In this document: positions 31,232 to 39,509 of the stretch, in pieces
Layout of the letters: each line of letters opens with the position of its first letter
Position numbering within the stretch: the stretch's first letter is position 1
Assembly: GCA_017622875.1 (NCBI GenBank)
Contig: JAGAQG010000053.1
Location: forward strand, 27,599-91,598
Direction: 5' to 3'
DNA from: Lachnospiraceae bacterium
GTDB taxonomy: Bacteria; Bacillota; Clostridia; Lachnospirales; Lachnospiraceae
DNA: 64,000 nucleotides
Translations under genes and position numbers: made by a program
The notes under the pieces: model-generated
What the model saw: only the letters and a program-made list of their open reading frames with translations
Databases searched by the model: none
Told to the model about the DNA's origin: nothing

Positions 31232-32530
31232 ATGTTTGCAGACAGAGCGAAAATTATCATTCGTTCCGGTAAAGGTGGTAACGGTCATGTGTCCTTCAGA
31301 CGTGAGCTGTTCGTTCCGGATGGCGGTCCGGACGGCGGTGACGGCGGACGCGGCGGCGATGTCATCTTTGAAGTGGACGATGGTTTAAATACATTATCAG
31401 AATTCAGACACCGCAGAAAATTCTCTGCCACAGACGGAGAAGAAGGCGGTAAACGTAAATGTCACGGAAAAGACGGTGAAGACATCATTTTAAAAGTTCC
31501 GGAAGGAACTGTCATTAAAGATGCTGCCAGCGGTAAGGTTATCGCGGACATGTCTGGTGACAACAGAAAAGTGACAGTTTTAAAAGGCGGACGCGGTGGT
31601 ATCGGAAACATGCATTTTGCGACAGCGACTATGCAGGCTCCAAAATACGCCAAACCAGGAAAACCGGCACAGGAACTGGAAGTTTTATTAGAGCTGAAGG
31701 TTATCGCTGATGTTGGTCTTGTAGGATTCCCAAATGTTGGTAAATCCACATTCCTTTCCCGCGTAACAAATGCACGTCCAAAGATTGCAAATTATCACTT
31801 TACAACACTGACTCCAAACCTTGGAGTTGTAGATTTAGATGGCGGCGGGTTCGTCATCGCAGACGTACCGGGACTCATCGAAGGTGCAGCAGAGGGTGTG
31901 GGACTTGGACATGATTTCCTTCGCCACATTGAAAGAACACGCTGCATGATTCACATTGTAGATGCGGCTTCCACAGAAGGGAGAGATCCGATTGAAGATA
32001 TCTATGCAATCAATAAAGAACTGGCTTCGTATAATGAAGAGATTGCCAGCCGTCCGCAGATCATTGCAGCGAATAAAGTGGATGCAATTTATGACGATGG
32101 TGAAGGTGAAAATCCAATCGACCGCATTCGTGCAGAGTTTGAGCCACAGGGCTACAAAGTCATCCCGATCTCAGCAGTAACAGGTCAGGGCATCAAAGAG
32201 CTTCTCTATGAAGCAAAACGAATGCTGGATGAAAATCCGGTGAAAGAAGTCGTATTCGAACAGGAATTTTTCCCGGAACTGGAAATCGGATTCGATGCAA
32301 ATCTGCCATTTACAGTGGAAAAATCTACAGAAGAAGAAAACACCTACATTGTGGAAGGTCCACGTATCGAAAAAATGCTGGGTTATACAAATCTGGAATC
32401 AGAAAAGGGATTTGCGTTCTTCCAGAAATTCTTAAAAGAAACAGGTATCTTAGAACAGCTTGAAGAAGCTGGTATTCAGGAAGGTGATACAGTTCGTATG
32501 TACGGACTTGTATTTGACTACTACAAATAA
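31232..32530 (+). CDS. obgE: GTPase ObgE/CgtA
   Basis: A 432-aa Obg GTPase. It has the glycine-rich Obg domain (residues 1-158), the G domain with G-F-P-N-V-G-K-S-T near residue 165 and D-V-P-G near residue 212, and a C-terminal OCT domain (about 345-425). Obg proteins act in 50S assembly, (p)ppGpp response and, in Bacillus, sporulation. Two alarmone synthetases are encoded in the same window. The next gene, yhbY, starts 12 bp after its stop. Confidence 0.97.
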   Translation: MFADRAKIIIRSGKGGNGHVSFRRELFVPDGGPDGGDGGRGGDVIFEVDDGLNTLSEFRHRRKFSATDGEEGGKRKCHGKDGEDIILKVPEGTVIKDAASGKVIADMSGDNRKVTVLKGGRGGIGNMHFATATMQAPKYAKPGKPAQELEVLLELKVIADVGLVGFPNVGKSTFLSRVTNARPKIANYHFTTLTPNLGVVDLDGGGFVIADVPGLIEGAAEGVGLGHDFLRHIERTRCMIHIVDAASTEGRDPIEDIYAINKELASYNEEIASRPQIIAANKVDAIYDDGEGENPIDRIRAEFEPQGYKVIPISAVTGQGIKELLYEAKRMLDENPVKEVVFEQEFFPELEIGFDANLPFTVEKSTEEENTYIVEGPRIEKMLGYTNLESEKGFAFFQKFLKETGILEQLEEAGIQEGDTVRMYGLVFDYYK

Positions 32531-32542
32531 ACAGAGGTTATT

Positions 32543-32851
32543 ATGACAAGCAAACAGAGAGCATATTTAAAAGGTCTCGCCATGACAATGGAACCAATTT
32601 TTCAGGTTGGGAAAAACAGTGTTACGACAGAAAACGTAGAAGCAATCAGACAGGCTTTAGATAAAAGAGAATTAATTAAGATCAGTGTTCTCCAGAACTG
32701 TGAAGATGATGCAAGAGAAATCGCAGAAGTCATCGCAGAAAGAACACGTTCTCAGGTCGTTCAGGTCATTGGCAAAAAGATTGTTCTTTATAAAGAGGGA
32801 AAAGATAAGAACAAAAAAATTGAGCTTCCAAAAGCGAAAAAAAATGTGTAA
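32543..32851 (+). CDS. yhbY: YhbY family CRM-domain RNA-binding protein
   Basis: A 102-aa CRM-domain protein with the GKxG-like loop in V-G-K-N-S near residue 22 and an alpha-beta RNA-binding fold; YhbY associates with pre-50S particles. The C-terminus is very lysine-rich. ATG 32543 lies 12 bp after obgE and its stop overlaps the nadD start, so translation is probably coupled. Confidence 0.9.
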   Translation: MTSKQRAYLKGLAMTMEPIFQVGKNSVTTENVEAIRQALDKRELIKISVLQNCEDDAREIAEVIAERTRSQVVQVIGKKIVLYKEGKDKNKKIELPKAKKNV

Positions 32852-33455
32852 AAAAATCGGTATTTTAGGCGGAACCTTTGACCCGTTCCATAAGGGGCAC
32901 TTCATGCTGGCAAAAACAGCTTACGAGCAGTTTGATCTGGATGAGGTGTGGATCATGCCAAATGGAAATCCGCCCCATAAAAAGAATATAGAACAAACTG
33001 ATTTTGAAATCAGATGCGAAATGATTCGGCTTGCTACGAAAGAAGCTGATTATATGAAGCTTTGTACAGTAGAAGGTTCAGAAGAGAGTTTTCATTATAC
33101 CTATCAGACTTTAGAATATTTCTATGAAAGATACCCGGAAAAGAAGTTTTATTTCATTATCGGCGCGGATTCTCTGAATGACTTTCCTACATGGAGAGAA
33201 CCCGGAAAAATTGTCGCATTATGCACGCTTTTGGTAGCATGCAGGGATGAATCCGGTTTCAGGGAATTAGAAGCGAAAATCGCCGAAATGGAGCGTTTAT
33301 TCGGTGCAAAATGTCTGATCATGAATTCTCCGAAGGTAGATGCTGCAAGCAGTGAAATCCGGGAAATGGTTTCAAAGGGTCAGGACGTTTCTATCTACGT
33401 GGGACAAGAAGTCGGTGACTATATCAAAAAATTTAATCTTTATTTAAGATTCTGA
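32844..33455 (+). CDS. nadD: Nicotinate-nucleotide adenylyltransferase
   Basis: A 203-aa NadD: nicotinate mononucleotide + ATP to deamido-NAD. The nucleotidyltransferase motif G-G-T-F-D-P-F-H-K-G-H lies at residues 8-18, and the C-terminal (I/A)-S-S-x-I-R element is present as A-A-S-S-E-I-R near residue 172. ATG 32844 overlaps the yhbY stop by 8 nt; the longer frame from 32685 is a read through yhbY and is not used. Confidence 0.94.
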   Translation: MCKKIGILGGTFDPFHKGHFMLAKTAYEQFDLDEVWIMPNGNPPHKKNIEQTDFEIRCEMIRLATKEADYMKLCTVEGSEESFHYTYQTLEYFYERYPEKKFYFIIGADSLNDFPTWREPGKIVALCTLLVACRDESGFRELEAKIAEMERLFGAKCLIMNSPKVDAASSEIREMVSKGQDVSIYVGQEVGDYIKKFNLYLRF

Positions 33456-33470
33456 TCATGAGGTTCGCAA

Positions 33471-34052
33471 ATGGCTGAATATGATTTAAAATTATTACAG
33501 AAACAGATGAAGGAAGAGTTAAGCGACGACCGTTATGAACATACCCTTGGGGTAATGTACACAGCAGAAAGTCTTGCCATGCGTTATGGCGTAGATATGA
33601 CAAAGGCTGCGGTTGCGGGGCTTCTCCATGATTGTGCAAAATGTATTCCAAACGTACAGAAGATTAAAATATGCAAAAAGCATGATATTGAAATTTCTGA
33701 AATGGAAGAGAAGAATCCGTCTCTTTTGCATGCAAAATTGGGTGCTTATATGGCAGAAGAGGTTTATGGGATAAATGATCCGGAAATTTTAAGTGCTATT
33801 AGATGGCATACCACCGGAAAGCCTGATATGTCTATGCTGGATATTATCATTTATATGGCGGATTATATTGAACCAAATCGTGATAAGGCACCGGATTTAA
33901 AAGAGATCCGAAAGCTTTCCTTCGAAAACATTGAGGAAGCATTGTATCGGGTATTAGAGGGGACTTTGAACTATTTAAGTGATCGTCCTGAAACGATTGA
34001 CCCGATGACAAAAGTAAGTTATGATTTTTACAAATGGAAATTGAAGAAATAA
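33471..34052 (+). CDS. yqeK: YqeK HD-domain hydrolase (Ap4A hydrolase type)
   Basis: A 193-aa HD-domain protein of the YqeK family, which hydrolyses symmetrical diadenosine tetraphosphate to ADP. Metal-binding elements are H-T-L-G-V near residue 24, H-D-C-A-K near residue 53, R-W-H-T-T-G near residue 107 and Y-M-A-D-Y-I-E-P-N-R-D near residue 125. It keeps the typical Firmicutes order nadD-yqeK-rsfS. Confidence 0.92.
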   Translation: MAEYDLKLLQKQMKEELSDDRYEHTLGVMYTAESLAMRYGVDMTKAAVAGLLHDCAKCIPNVQKIKICKKHDIEISEMEEKNPSLLHAKLGAYMAEEVYGINDPEILSAIRWHTTGKPDMSMLDIIIYMADYIEPNRDKAPDLKEIRKLSFENIEEALYRVLEGTLNYLSDRPETIDPMTKVSYDFYKWKLKK

Positions 34053-34063
34053 GGAGGATTCCT

Positions 34064-34420
34064 ATGGCAGCAACATCAAAAGAAATGGCGAAGATCGCAT
34101 ATGCAGCACTGGAAGAAAAGAAAGCAAATGACATTAAGATCATTGATATTTCCGGTGTGTCCGTACTTGCAGACTACTTTATCATTGCCAGCGGTTCCAA
34201 CAGAAATCAGGTACAGGCAATGGTAGACAGCGTGCAGGAAGATCTGTACAAAAAAGCCGGTGCAGAAGCAAAACAGATTGAAGGATATCAGAGTGCAACA
34301 TGGATTCTGCTCGATTATGCGGATATCATTGTGCATGTATTTGATGAAGAAAACAGATTATTCTATGATCTGGAAAGAATCTGGAGAGATGGTAAAGACA
34401 TCGCAATTGAAGAGTTATAA
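34064..34420 (+). CDS. rsfS: Ribosomal silencing factor RsfS
   Basis: A 118-aa RsfS (DUF143, Iojap). It binds L14 and blocks subunit joining in slow growth. Typical elements are A-D-Y-F-I-I-A-S-G near residue 36 and W-I-L-L-D-Y-A-D-I-I-V-H-V-F near residue 80. ATG 34064 follows AAGGAGG. The frame opening at 34034 runs through the end of yqeK and is not used. Confidence 0.93.
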   Translation: MAATSKEMAKIAYAALEEKKANDIKIIDISGVSVLADYFIIASGSNRNQVQAMVDSVQEDLYKKAGAEAKQIEGYQSATWILLDYADIIVHVFDEENRLFYDLERIWRDGKDIAIEEL

Positions 34421-34421
34421 T

Positions 34422-34439
34422 TTGACATATGTCGTCAAA
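34422..34439 (+). repeat. Short inverted repeat after rsfS
   Basis: TTTGAC and GTCAAA flank a 7-nt core, and GACATATGTC inside is itself a perfect 10-bp palindrome. It lies between the rsfS stop and the terminator at 34450, so it could be an operator for the NUDIX gene or a small hairpin. Confidence 0.4.
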
Positions 34440-34449
34440 TAAATGAAGA

Positions 34450-34475
34450 GGGGCGGTATTTTCCGTCCCTTTTTT
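34450..34475 (+). terminator. Terminator between rsfS and the NUDIX gene
   Basis: GGGGCGG (34450-34456) pairs with CCGTCCC (34463-34469, one G-T pair), and six or seven T follow. The NUDIX gene has its own AGGAGG about 20 nt further on. Confidence 0.85.
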
Positions 34476-34505
34476 GAAATTTCAGGATATAGAGGAGGAA
34501 ATTTC

Positions 34506-35111
34506 ATGCCAAAGATTTTAAGCATTGTACAGCAGACAAAGCAGAAATTTTTAAATATGTTCCAGTTTACAGTGGAAGACCGGCTTGGTCAGGAACACTT
34601 ATATTATGTGGCATCCAGAGCGACAGAGCCTTCAAAATTAAAGGTAAATACAAGAGAGAATACCGAAGATGGCGTTATTATCTATGCAGTACATAGAGGT
34701 GAAACAGACCGTATCGTGCTCGTAAAGCAATATCGTTATTCTATTGGTGACTATATCTATGAACTTCCGGCTGGGCTTGTCGATCCGGGCGAATGTTATA
34801 AGGAAACCGCAGTACGAGAGATGAAAGAAGAAACAGGCCTTACTTTTAAACCGATTGAATGTGAGGAATGCTATCACGAACCATTTTTCACTACAATTGG
34901 AATGACTGACGAATCCTGTCGAACCGTGTATGGAGAAGCTTATGGAGAGCCGTCAAATGAGTATCTGGAAGATACAGAGGACATTGAGGTTGTATTTGCT
35001 GATAGAGAAATGGCGAAAGAGATTTTAAAGACCCAGAAGGCGTCTTTAATGGCGGGTTATCTTCTGATAAATTTTATTCACAGTGAAGATCCTTTCTGGT
35101 TCATAAGATAA
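34506..35111 (+). CDS. NUDIX hydrolase (ADP-ribose pyrophosphatase type)
   Basis: A 201-aa NUDIX protein. The Nudix box G-x5-E-x7-R-E-x-x-E-E-x-G is present, beginning G-L-V-D-P-G-E near residue 93 and ending R-E-M-K-E-E-T-G-L. The preceding Y-E-L-P-A-G motif is typical of ADP-ribose and sugar-nucleotide pyrophosphatases. ATG 34506, with a GAGGAGG site, is downstream of the terminator, so the longer frame to 34443 is unlikely. The dtd gene follows 13 bp later. Confidence 0.85.
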   Translation: MPKILSIVQQTKQKFLNMFQFTVEDRLGQEHLYYVASRATEPSKLKVNTRENTEDGVIIYAVHRGETDRIVLVKQYRYSIGDYIYELPAGLVDPGECYKETAVREMKEETGLTFKPIECEECYHEPFFTTIGMTDESCRTVYGEAYGEPSNEYLEDTEDIEVVFADREMAKEILKTQKASLMAGYLLINFIHSEDPFWFIR

Positions 35112-35124
35112 AGGAGCAAAGACT

Positions 35125-35571
35125 ATGAAATTTGTAGTGCAGAGAGTTACAGAAGCATCTGTAACGGTAGATGATAAAATTGTAGGGCAGATTGGAAAGG
35201 GATTTTTAGTCCTTGTAGGTGTGTCTGAAGAAGATAATAAGTCGGTAGCGGATAAGTTGGTAAAAAAACTTGTGGGTCTTCGTATATTTGAAGATTCCGA
35301 AGGAAAAACAAATCTGTCCCTGGCTGATGTAGGAGGGGAACTTTTGATGATTTCCCAGTTTACTTTATATGCAAACTGTAAAAAGGGATATCGTCCGAGC
35401 TTTATTGAAGCTGGCAAGCCGGAGATGGCAAATGAATTGTATGAATATATCTGCGAAGAATGTAAAAAAAGCGTTCCTGTAGTTGAAAAAGGAATCTTTG
35501 GTGCACATATGCATGTGTCACTTTTAAATGATGGGCCATTTACAATTATCCTGGACAGCAGAGATTTATAA
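35125..35571 (+). CDS. dtd: D-aminoacyl-tRNA deacylase
   Basis: A 148-aa DTD, which removes D-amino acids (and Gly from tRNA-Ala) from mischarged tRNAs. The signature S-Q-F-T-L-Y-A near residue 78 and the cross-subunit motif G-P-F-T-I-I-L-D-S near residue 137 (Gly-Pro) are intact, and M-K-F-V-V-Q-R-V starts the protein. It is cotranscribed with the NUDIX gene. Confidence 0.95.
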   Translation: MKFVVQRVTEASVTVDDKIVGQIGKGFLVLVGVSEEDNKSVADKLVKKLVGLRIFEDSEGKTNLSLADVGGELLMISQFTLYANCKKGYRPSFIEAGKPEMANELYEYICEECKKSVPVVEKGIFGAHMHVSLLNDGPFTIILDSRDL

Positions 35572-35625
35572 TTCTTAAGTAATCCTTATTTTTATTAAAA
35601 TTTTGTGATTTTTCTGTCAATGCAG

Positions 35626-35654
35626 TTGAAAATCTATTAGTTCTACGTTAAAAT
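35626..35654 (+). promoter_or_regulatory. Putative sigma-A promoter for the second alarmone synthetase
   Basis: TTGAAA (35626-35631), a 17-bp spacer and TAAAAT (35649-35654) lie 46 bp upstream of ATG 35701. The 129-bp gap before it, after dtd, shows no clear terminator. Confidence 0.55.
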
Positions 35655-35700
35655 ATTAATAAGCAATAATTATGATTTAACGGAGAAAGATAAGTAAATC

Positions 35701-36327
35701 ATGAGTGATGAATTATTACACATTCCTGAGGAAGAGTATCAGGAACTGATCAGACCTTATGCAGATGCCATGAATAATGTGCGTATGCGTCTGGAGGTTC
35801 TGAACAAAGACTATAGAAAAAGAAATAACAATTATCCGATCCATTTTATTCAGACCCGAATCAAAAAAAGAGCCAGTCTGGAGAAAAAACTGTTAAAGAA
35901 AGACCTTCCGGTGACTGTAGAAGCAGCGGCAGATAATATTCGAGACATTGCAGGGATTCGTGTAATCTGTTATTTTGAAGAGGATGTTTATGCTGTTGCA
36001 GAACGTTTAAAACAGCAGCAGGATCTTATTTTTATCAGGGAAAGAGATTATATTCAGAATCCAAAAGAAAGCGGCTATACAAGCTATCATGTAATCTATG
36101 GGGTTCCCGTATATCATGTAGATGGGATGGAATATTTTCCGGTAGAAATTCAGATTCGAACCATGTCCATGGACTTCTGGGCAAGTATGGAACATCGTAT
36201 CTGTTATAAGAATGAAGAATCGAAAAAAGAAGAGCTCCAAAAGAGTCTGGTTCGATTCTCACAGGAATTAAAAGATATGGAACGAAGTATGCATGAACAT
36301 TTGAACGGAAAAACTGAAGAAGAGTAA
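35701..36327 (+). CDS. Small alarmone synthetase, second paralogue
   Basis: A 208-aa single-domain (p)ppGpp synthetase. Motifs are R-D-I-A-G-I-R-V-I-C near residue 81, R-D-Y-I-Q-N-P-K-E-S-G-Y-T-S-Y-H near residue 116, and E-I-Q-I-R-T-M-S-M-D-F-W near residue 149. It is shorter than the paralogue at 11806 and lacks its C-terminal extension. The two resemble the RelP/RelQ pair of Bacilli, but which is which cannot be decided here. It has its own promoter. Confidence 0.88.
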   Translation: MSDELLHIPEEEYQELIRPYADAMNNVRMRLEVLNKDYRKRNNNYPIHFIQTRIKKRASLEKKLLKKDLPVTVEAAADNIRDIAGIRVICYFEEDVYAVAERLKQQQDLIFIRERDYIQNPKESGYTSYHVIYGVPVYHVDGMEYFPVEIQIRTMSMDFWASMEHRICYKNEESKKEELQKSLVRFSQELKDMERSMHEHLNGKTEEE

Positions 36328-36331
36328 AGAT

Positions 36332-36358
36332 AAGGGCTTGCGATTTTCGCAAGCCCTT
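36332..36358. terminator. Bidirectional terminator between convergent genes
   Basis: AAGGGCTTGCG (36332-36342) pairs perfectly with CGCAAGCCCTT (36348-36358) around an ATTTT loop. It lies between the alarmone synthetase and the convergent aminotransferase and can serve both. Confidence 0.85.
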
Positions 36359-36366
36359 TAAATTTT

Positions 36367-37659
36367 CTATGCTTCCATGTCTGCCAGAAGTTTTTCAACA
36401 CTGGCAAGTTTTACACAAAGAACAAATACTCTGGATGCAACCTGCATTTCTTCGATTGAAGGGAATGTAGGAGCAATACGGATATTAGAGTCTTCAGGAT
36501 CTTTTCCATATGGGAAAGTAGCACCTGCACCAGTCATGACAACGCCTAATGCTTTACATTTTCCAACAATCGCTTTTGCACAGCCTGGCATAGAGTTAAA
36601 AGATATAAAGTAACCGCCGCGTGGCTTGATCCAGCTTCCGATTTCAAGCCCTGTAAGCTCAGCTTCCAAAGTATCTAAAACGGCTGCAAATTTAGGTCTT
36701 AAAACTTCTGCATGTTTTTTCATATGAGCATTCAGACCATTAATATCTTTAAAGAATCTTGCATGACGAAGCTGATTGATCTTGTCATGACCGATTGTCT
36801 GAACTGTCATATGGCTCATGATAAATTTAATGTTTTCTATAGAAGATGCTACCGCCGATACACCAGAACCTGGGAAACTGATCTTAGAAGTAGAAGCAAA
36901 GATATAAACCATATTTGGATTACCTGCTTTTTCACATTCTTCTAAGATATTTAAGATTTCATCCTGAGTGTCTTCATATAAATGGTGAATGCAGTATGCA
37001 TTGTCCCAGTAAATACGGAAATCTTCTGCAGCCGGATGCAGGTTTGCGAAACGTCTTACAACTTCATCAGAGTAAGAAATACCTGTTGGATTAGAGTATT
37101 TTGGAACACACCAGATACCTTTTACAGCCGGGTCATTATTTACATATTCTTCAACCATATCCATATCAGGACCATCCTCATGAAGTGGAATATTGATCAT
37201 TTCAATACCAAATGTTTCTGTAATCTTGAAATGTCTGTCATATCCCGGAACTGGACATAAGAATTTTACTTTATCTAATTTACACCATGGAGTAGAACCG
37301 TTTACCCCGTGTGTCATAGAGCGGGAAACAGTATCGTACATGATATTTAAGCTTGAGTTACCGCAGACAACAACATTGTCCTTTTCCACTGACATCATGT
37401 TTGCCATGAGACGACGACATTCTCCGATACCATCCAGGTCACCGTAGTTACGTGTGTCGTTACCGAGCATTGTTCTCATATCAGAAGAGCTGTTTACAAC
37501 ATCAAGCATTGGCATACAAAGTTCAAGCTGGGAAAATCCAGGCTTACCGCGTGCCATGTTCAGATTTAAGCCTTTAGATTCCATTGTTTTGTATTCTTCC
37601 TCTAAAGCTGCTTTTAAAGTGAGTAATTCGTCTTTTGTAAGATCTTTGTAAGCTTTCAT
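36367..37659 (-). CDS. PLP-dependent aminotransferase, class I (aspartate aminotransferase type 1C)
   Basis: A 430-aa fold-type I aminotransferase. Hallmarks are N-M-A-R-G-K-P-G-F near residue 30, C-V-P-K-Y-S-N-P-T-G near residue 182, and the PLP-lysine region F-A-S-T-S-K-I-S-F-P-G near residue 250. The sequence resembles the AspT_1C group. The start is ATG 37659 (M-K-A-Y-K-D-L) with GAGG 6 nt upstream; frame 37743 has no such site. The upstream region holds a strong inverted repeat (37704-37736). Confidence 0.82.
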   Translation of the reverse strand: MKAYKDLTKDELLTLKAALEEEYKTMESKGLNLNMARGKPGFSQLELCMPMLDVVNSSSDMRTMLGNDTRNYGDLDGIGECRRLMANMMSVEKDNVVVCGNSSLNIMYDTVSRSMTHGVNGSTPWCKLDKVKFLCPVPGYDRHFKITETFGIEMINIPLHEDGPDMDMVEEYVNNDPAVKGIWCVPKYSNPTGISYSDEVVRRFANLHPAAEDFRIYWDNAYCIHHLYEDTQDEILNILEECEKAGNPNMVYIFASTSKISFPGSGVSAVASSIENIKFIMSHMTVQTIGHDKINQLRHARFFKDINGLNAHMKKHAEVLRPKFAAVLDTLEAELTGLEIGSWIKPRGGYFISFNSMPGCAKAIVGKCKALGVVMTGAGATFPYGKDPEDSNIRIAPTFPSIEEMQVASRVFVLCVKLASVEKLLADMEA

Positions 37660-37703
37660 AATTTCCTCATTCACTTTCCATCGTAATTTCATAATCCTCA
37701 AAA

Positions 37704-37736
37704 GGTATGATTGTATGTTTGTATACAATGCATACC
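37704..37736. promoter_or_regulatory. Long inverted repeat, probable operator
   Basis: GGTATG then ATTGTAT are mirrored by ATACAAT, one extra G, and CATACC around a GTTTGT core. The arms are nearly perfect over 13 bp each. It lies 45 bp upstream of the aminotransferase start. The size suits a dimeric repressor; the regulator is not identifiable. Confidence 0.6.
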
Positions 37737-37813
37737 AAAACAAATAATATAATACCTAAAAATGGAAAGAATTGCAACTAATTTATGACAGGAAATAAAT
37801 ATTTATAAAACCC

Positions 37814-37827
37814 AAAACATTTGTTTG
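37814..37827. promoter_or_regulatory. LexA-box-like site 1
   Basis: The 14-mer AAAACATTTGTTTG matches the Bacillus SOS box CGAACATATGTTCG at 10 of 14 positions. It lies upstream of the possible -10 of lexA. Confidence 0.4.
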
Positions 37828-37865
37828 CTTTTTTGGGGGTATTATGTTACCATTATATTAGAAAA

Positions 37866-37879
37866 CGAAAGTATGTTTG
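37866..37879. promoter_or_regulatory. LexA-box-like site 2 adjoining the lexA ribosome-binding site
   Basis: CGAAAGTATGTTTG matches the SOS box at 11 of 14 positions and lies 12 nt upstream of the lexA ATG, right before GGGAGG. It fits autoregulation. Confidence 0.5.
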
Positions 37880-37891
37880 GGAGGAAAACAT

Positions 37892-38509
37892 ATGTCTTAC
37901 GGAAAGATTACAGAAAAGCAGTCACAAATCTTAGAATATATCAAATCAGAAATTTTAAATAAGGGTTATCCACCGTCAGTACGTGATATTTGTCAGGCAG
38001 TAAATTTAAAGTCTACCTCATCTGTTCATTCTCATTTGGAAACCTTGGAGAAGAATGGATATATCAGACGTGACCCTACAAAGCCTCGTACAATTGAAAT
38101 TCTGGATGATAACTTTAATCTGGTCAGAAGAGAAGTGGTCAATGTTCCAATGGTCGGCACTGTAGCCGCAGGTCAGCCGATTCTTGCTATTGAAAACATT
38201 GAAACTTATTTTCCAATCCCATCAGAATATATGCCAAATGAAGAGACCTTCATGTTGAAGGTCAAAGGCGAAAGCATGATTAATGCCGGTATTTTAGATG
38301 GTGACAATATTCTTGTAAAGCGTCAGAGCTATGCAAAGAATGGTGATATGGTCGTTGCTTTGGTGGATGATTCTGCTACAGTAAAGACATTTTATAAAGA
38401 AGACGGACATATCAGACTGCAGCCGGAAAATGACTACATGGATCCTATTATTCTGCCAGATGTTGAAATTATCGGCAAAGTGTTCGGTGTATTCCGTTTT
38501 TTTGATTAA
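37892..38509 (+). CDS. lexA: LexA repressor
   Basis: A 205-aa LexA. An N-terminal winged-helix domain (about 1-70, with S-V-H-S-H-L-E-T-L near residue 41) leads to the self-cleavage site V-A-A-G-Q (Ala-Gly near residue 91), the catalytic Ser in G-E-S-M near residue 127 and the catalytic Lys in T-V-K near residue 165. It represses SOS genes until RecA-triggered self-cleavage. ATG 37892 with GGGAGGA is preferred over the frame from 37877. Confidence 0.95.
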   Translation: MSYGKITEKQSQILEYIKSEILNKGYPPSVRDICQAVNLKSTSSVHSHLETLEKNGYIRRDPTKPRTIEILDDNFNLVRREVVNVPMVGTVAAGQPILAIENIETYFPIPSEYMPNEETFMLKVKGESMINAGILDGDNILVKRQSYAKNGDMVVALVDDSATVKTFYKEDGHIRLQPENDYMDPIILPDVEIIGKVFGVFRFFD

Positions 38510-38574
38510 AAAAGATAGAAAATCCGTTCATTTACATATTAAAAAATCTTATAATTGAAACTTAAAATTTATGC

Positions 38575-38603
38575 TTGATTTTTTAGTACAAATAATATAT
38601 TAT
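38575..38603 (+). promoter_or_regulatory. Promoter of the purO-purH operon
   Basis: TTGATT (38575-38580), a 17-bp spacer and TATTAT (38598-38603). The predicted start is near 38610, exactly at the beginning of the riboswitch. Confidence 0.65.
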
Positions 38604-38610
38604 ACTTTTC

Positions 38611-38696
38611 GTACATGACTGGCGGAAACAGTTTTTACTGTGTAGGAGTTACCTACAGGGAGTGTACATTATAAAAGATTAGCCGACCGCCTGGGC
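38611..38696 (+). promoter_or_regulatory. ZTP (pfl) riboswitch aptamer
   Basis: The leader carries the pfl/ZTP signatures: GACTGGCGG near 38617, a small stem-loop (GTAGG/CCTAC, 38642-38656), GGGAG near 38658, and CCGACCGCCTGGGCA (38683-38697). It senses ZMP/ZTP, which build up when 10-formyl-THF limits the AICAR step. Both genes of that step lie downstream, and the terminator at 38686-38728 overlaps the last conserved element. Confidence 0.9.
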
Positions 38697-38728
38697 ACAC
38701 TGGAAAAAGTGTGTTCAGGTGGTTTTTT
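38686..38728 (+). terminator. Riboswitch-controlled terminator
   Basis: ACCGCCTG (38686-38693) pairs with CAGGTGGT (38716-38723) and CACACT (38696-38701) with AGTGTG (38708-38713), followed by TTTTTT. Its 5' arm is part of the conserved ZTP-binding element, so ligand binding should prevent termination. Confidence 0.88.
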
Positions 38729-38771
38729 ATTTGCCCGCATTTTGCGGAGACCAATTCTAAGGAGAAAGAAA

Positions 38772-39488
38772 ATGGAAAAAATCTCAATCTATGAAGAACT
38801 TCAGAGCAAAACATACCCAGGCCGCGGTATCGTACTTGGAAAATCTACAGATGGTACGAAAGCAGTTTGCGCATACTTTATTATGGGAAGAAGTGAAAAC
38901 AGCCGTAACCGTGTTTTCGTAGAAGAAGGCGAAGGCATCCGTACAGAAGCTTTCGATCCATCCAAAATGGTAGATCCTAGTCTGATCATCTATGCACCAG
39001 TACGTGTTCTTGGAAATAAAACAATCGTAACAAACGGAGATCAGACAGATACAATCTATGAAGGAATGGACAAACAGCTTACATTCGAACAGTCTTTAAG
39101 ATGCCGTGAATTTGAACCGGACGGTCCAAACTACACACCTAGAATTTCAGGCGTTATGCATATCGAAAACGGAAAATACAACTATGCAATGTCTATATTA
39201 AAGAGCAATAACGGAGATCCGGACAGTTGCAACCGCTACACATTCGCATATGAAAATCCAAAGGCTGGCGAAGGTCGCTTCATTCATACATACGAAAAAG
39301 ACATCAATCCACTTCCAAGCTTTGAAGGTGAGCCTACATGGGTTTCATTCGAAGCAGATGATATCGACACATTCACAGATAAAATCTGGACAAGCTTAAA
39401 TGAAGATAACAAAGTATCTCTCTTCGTAAGATTCATCGACATTGCTACAGGTGAATACGAAACAAGAATCGTAAATAAAAACAAATAA
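38772..39488 (+). CDS. purO: IMP cyclohydrolase, PurO type
   Basis: A 238-aa PurO-family IMP cyclohydrolase that closes the ring of FAICAR to give IMP, the last step of purine synthesis. The N-terminus Y-P-G-R-G-I-V-L-G and later C-A-Y-F-I-M-G-R-S-E-N-S-R-N-R are typical of this family, which replaces the MgsA-like half of bifunctional PurH. ATG 38772 behind AAGGAG is downstream of the riboswitch. It is followed 21 bp later by the AICAR transformylase. Confidence 0.9.
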   Translation: MEKISIYEELQSKTYPGRGIVLGKSTDGTKAVCAYFIMGRSENSRNRVFVEEGEGIRTEAFDPSKMVDPSLIIYAPVRVLGNKTIVTNGDQTDTIYEGMDKQLTFEQSLRCREFEPDGPNYTPRISGVMHIENGKYNYAMSILKSNNGDPDSCNRYTFAYENPKAGEGRFIHTYEKDINPLPSFEGEPTWVSFEADDIDTFTDKIWTSLNEDNKVSLFVRFIDIATGEYETRIVNKNK

Positions 39489-39509
39489 TCACGAACAGGA
39501 GAAAAGATC

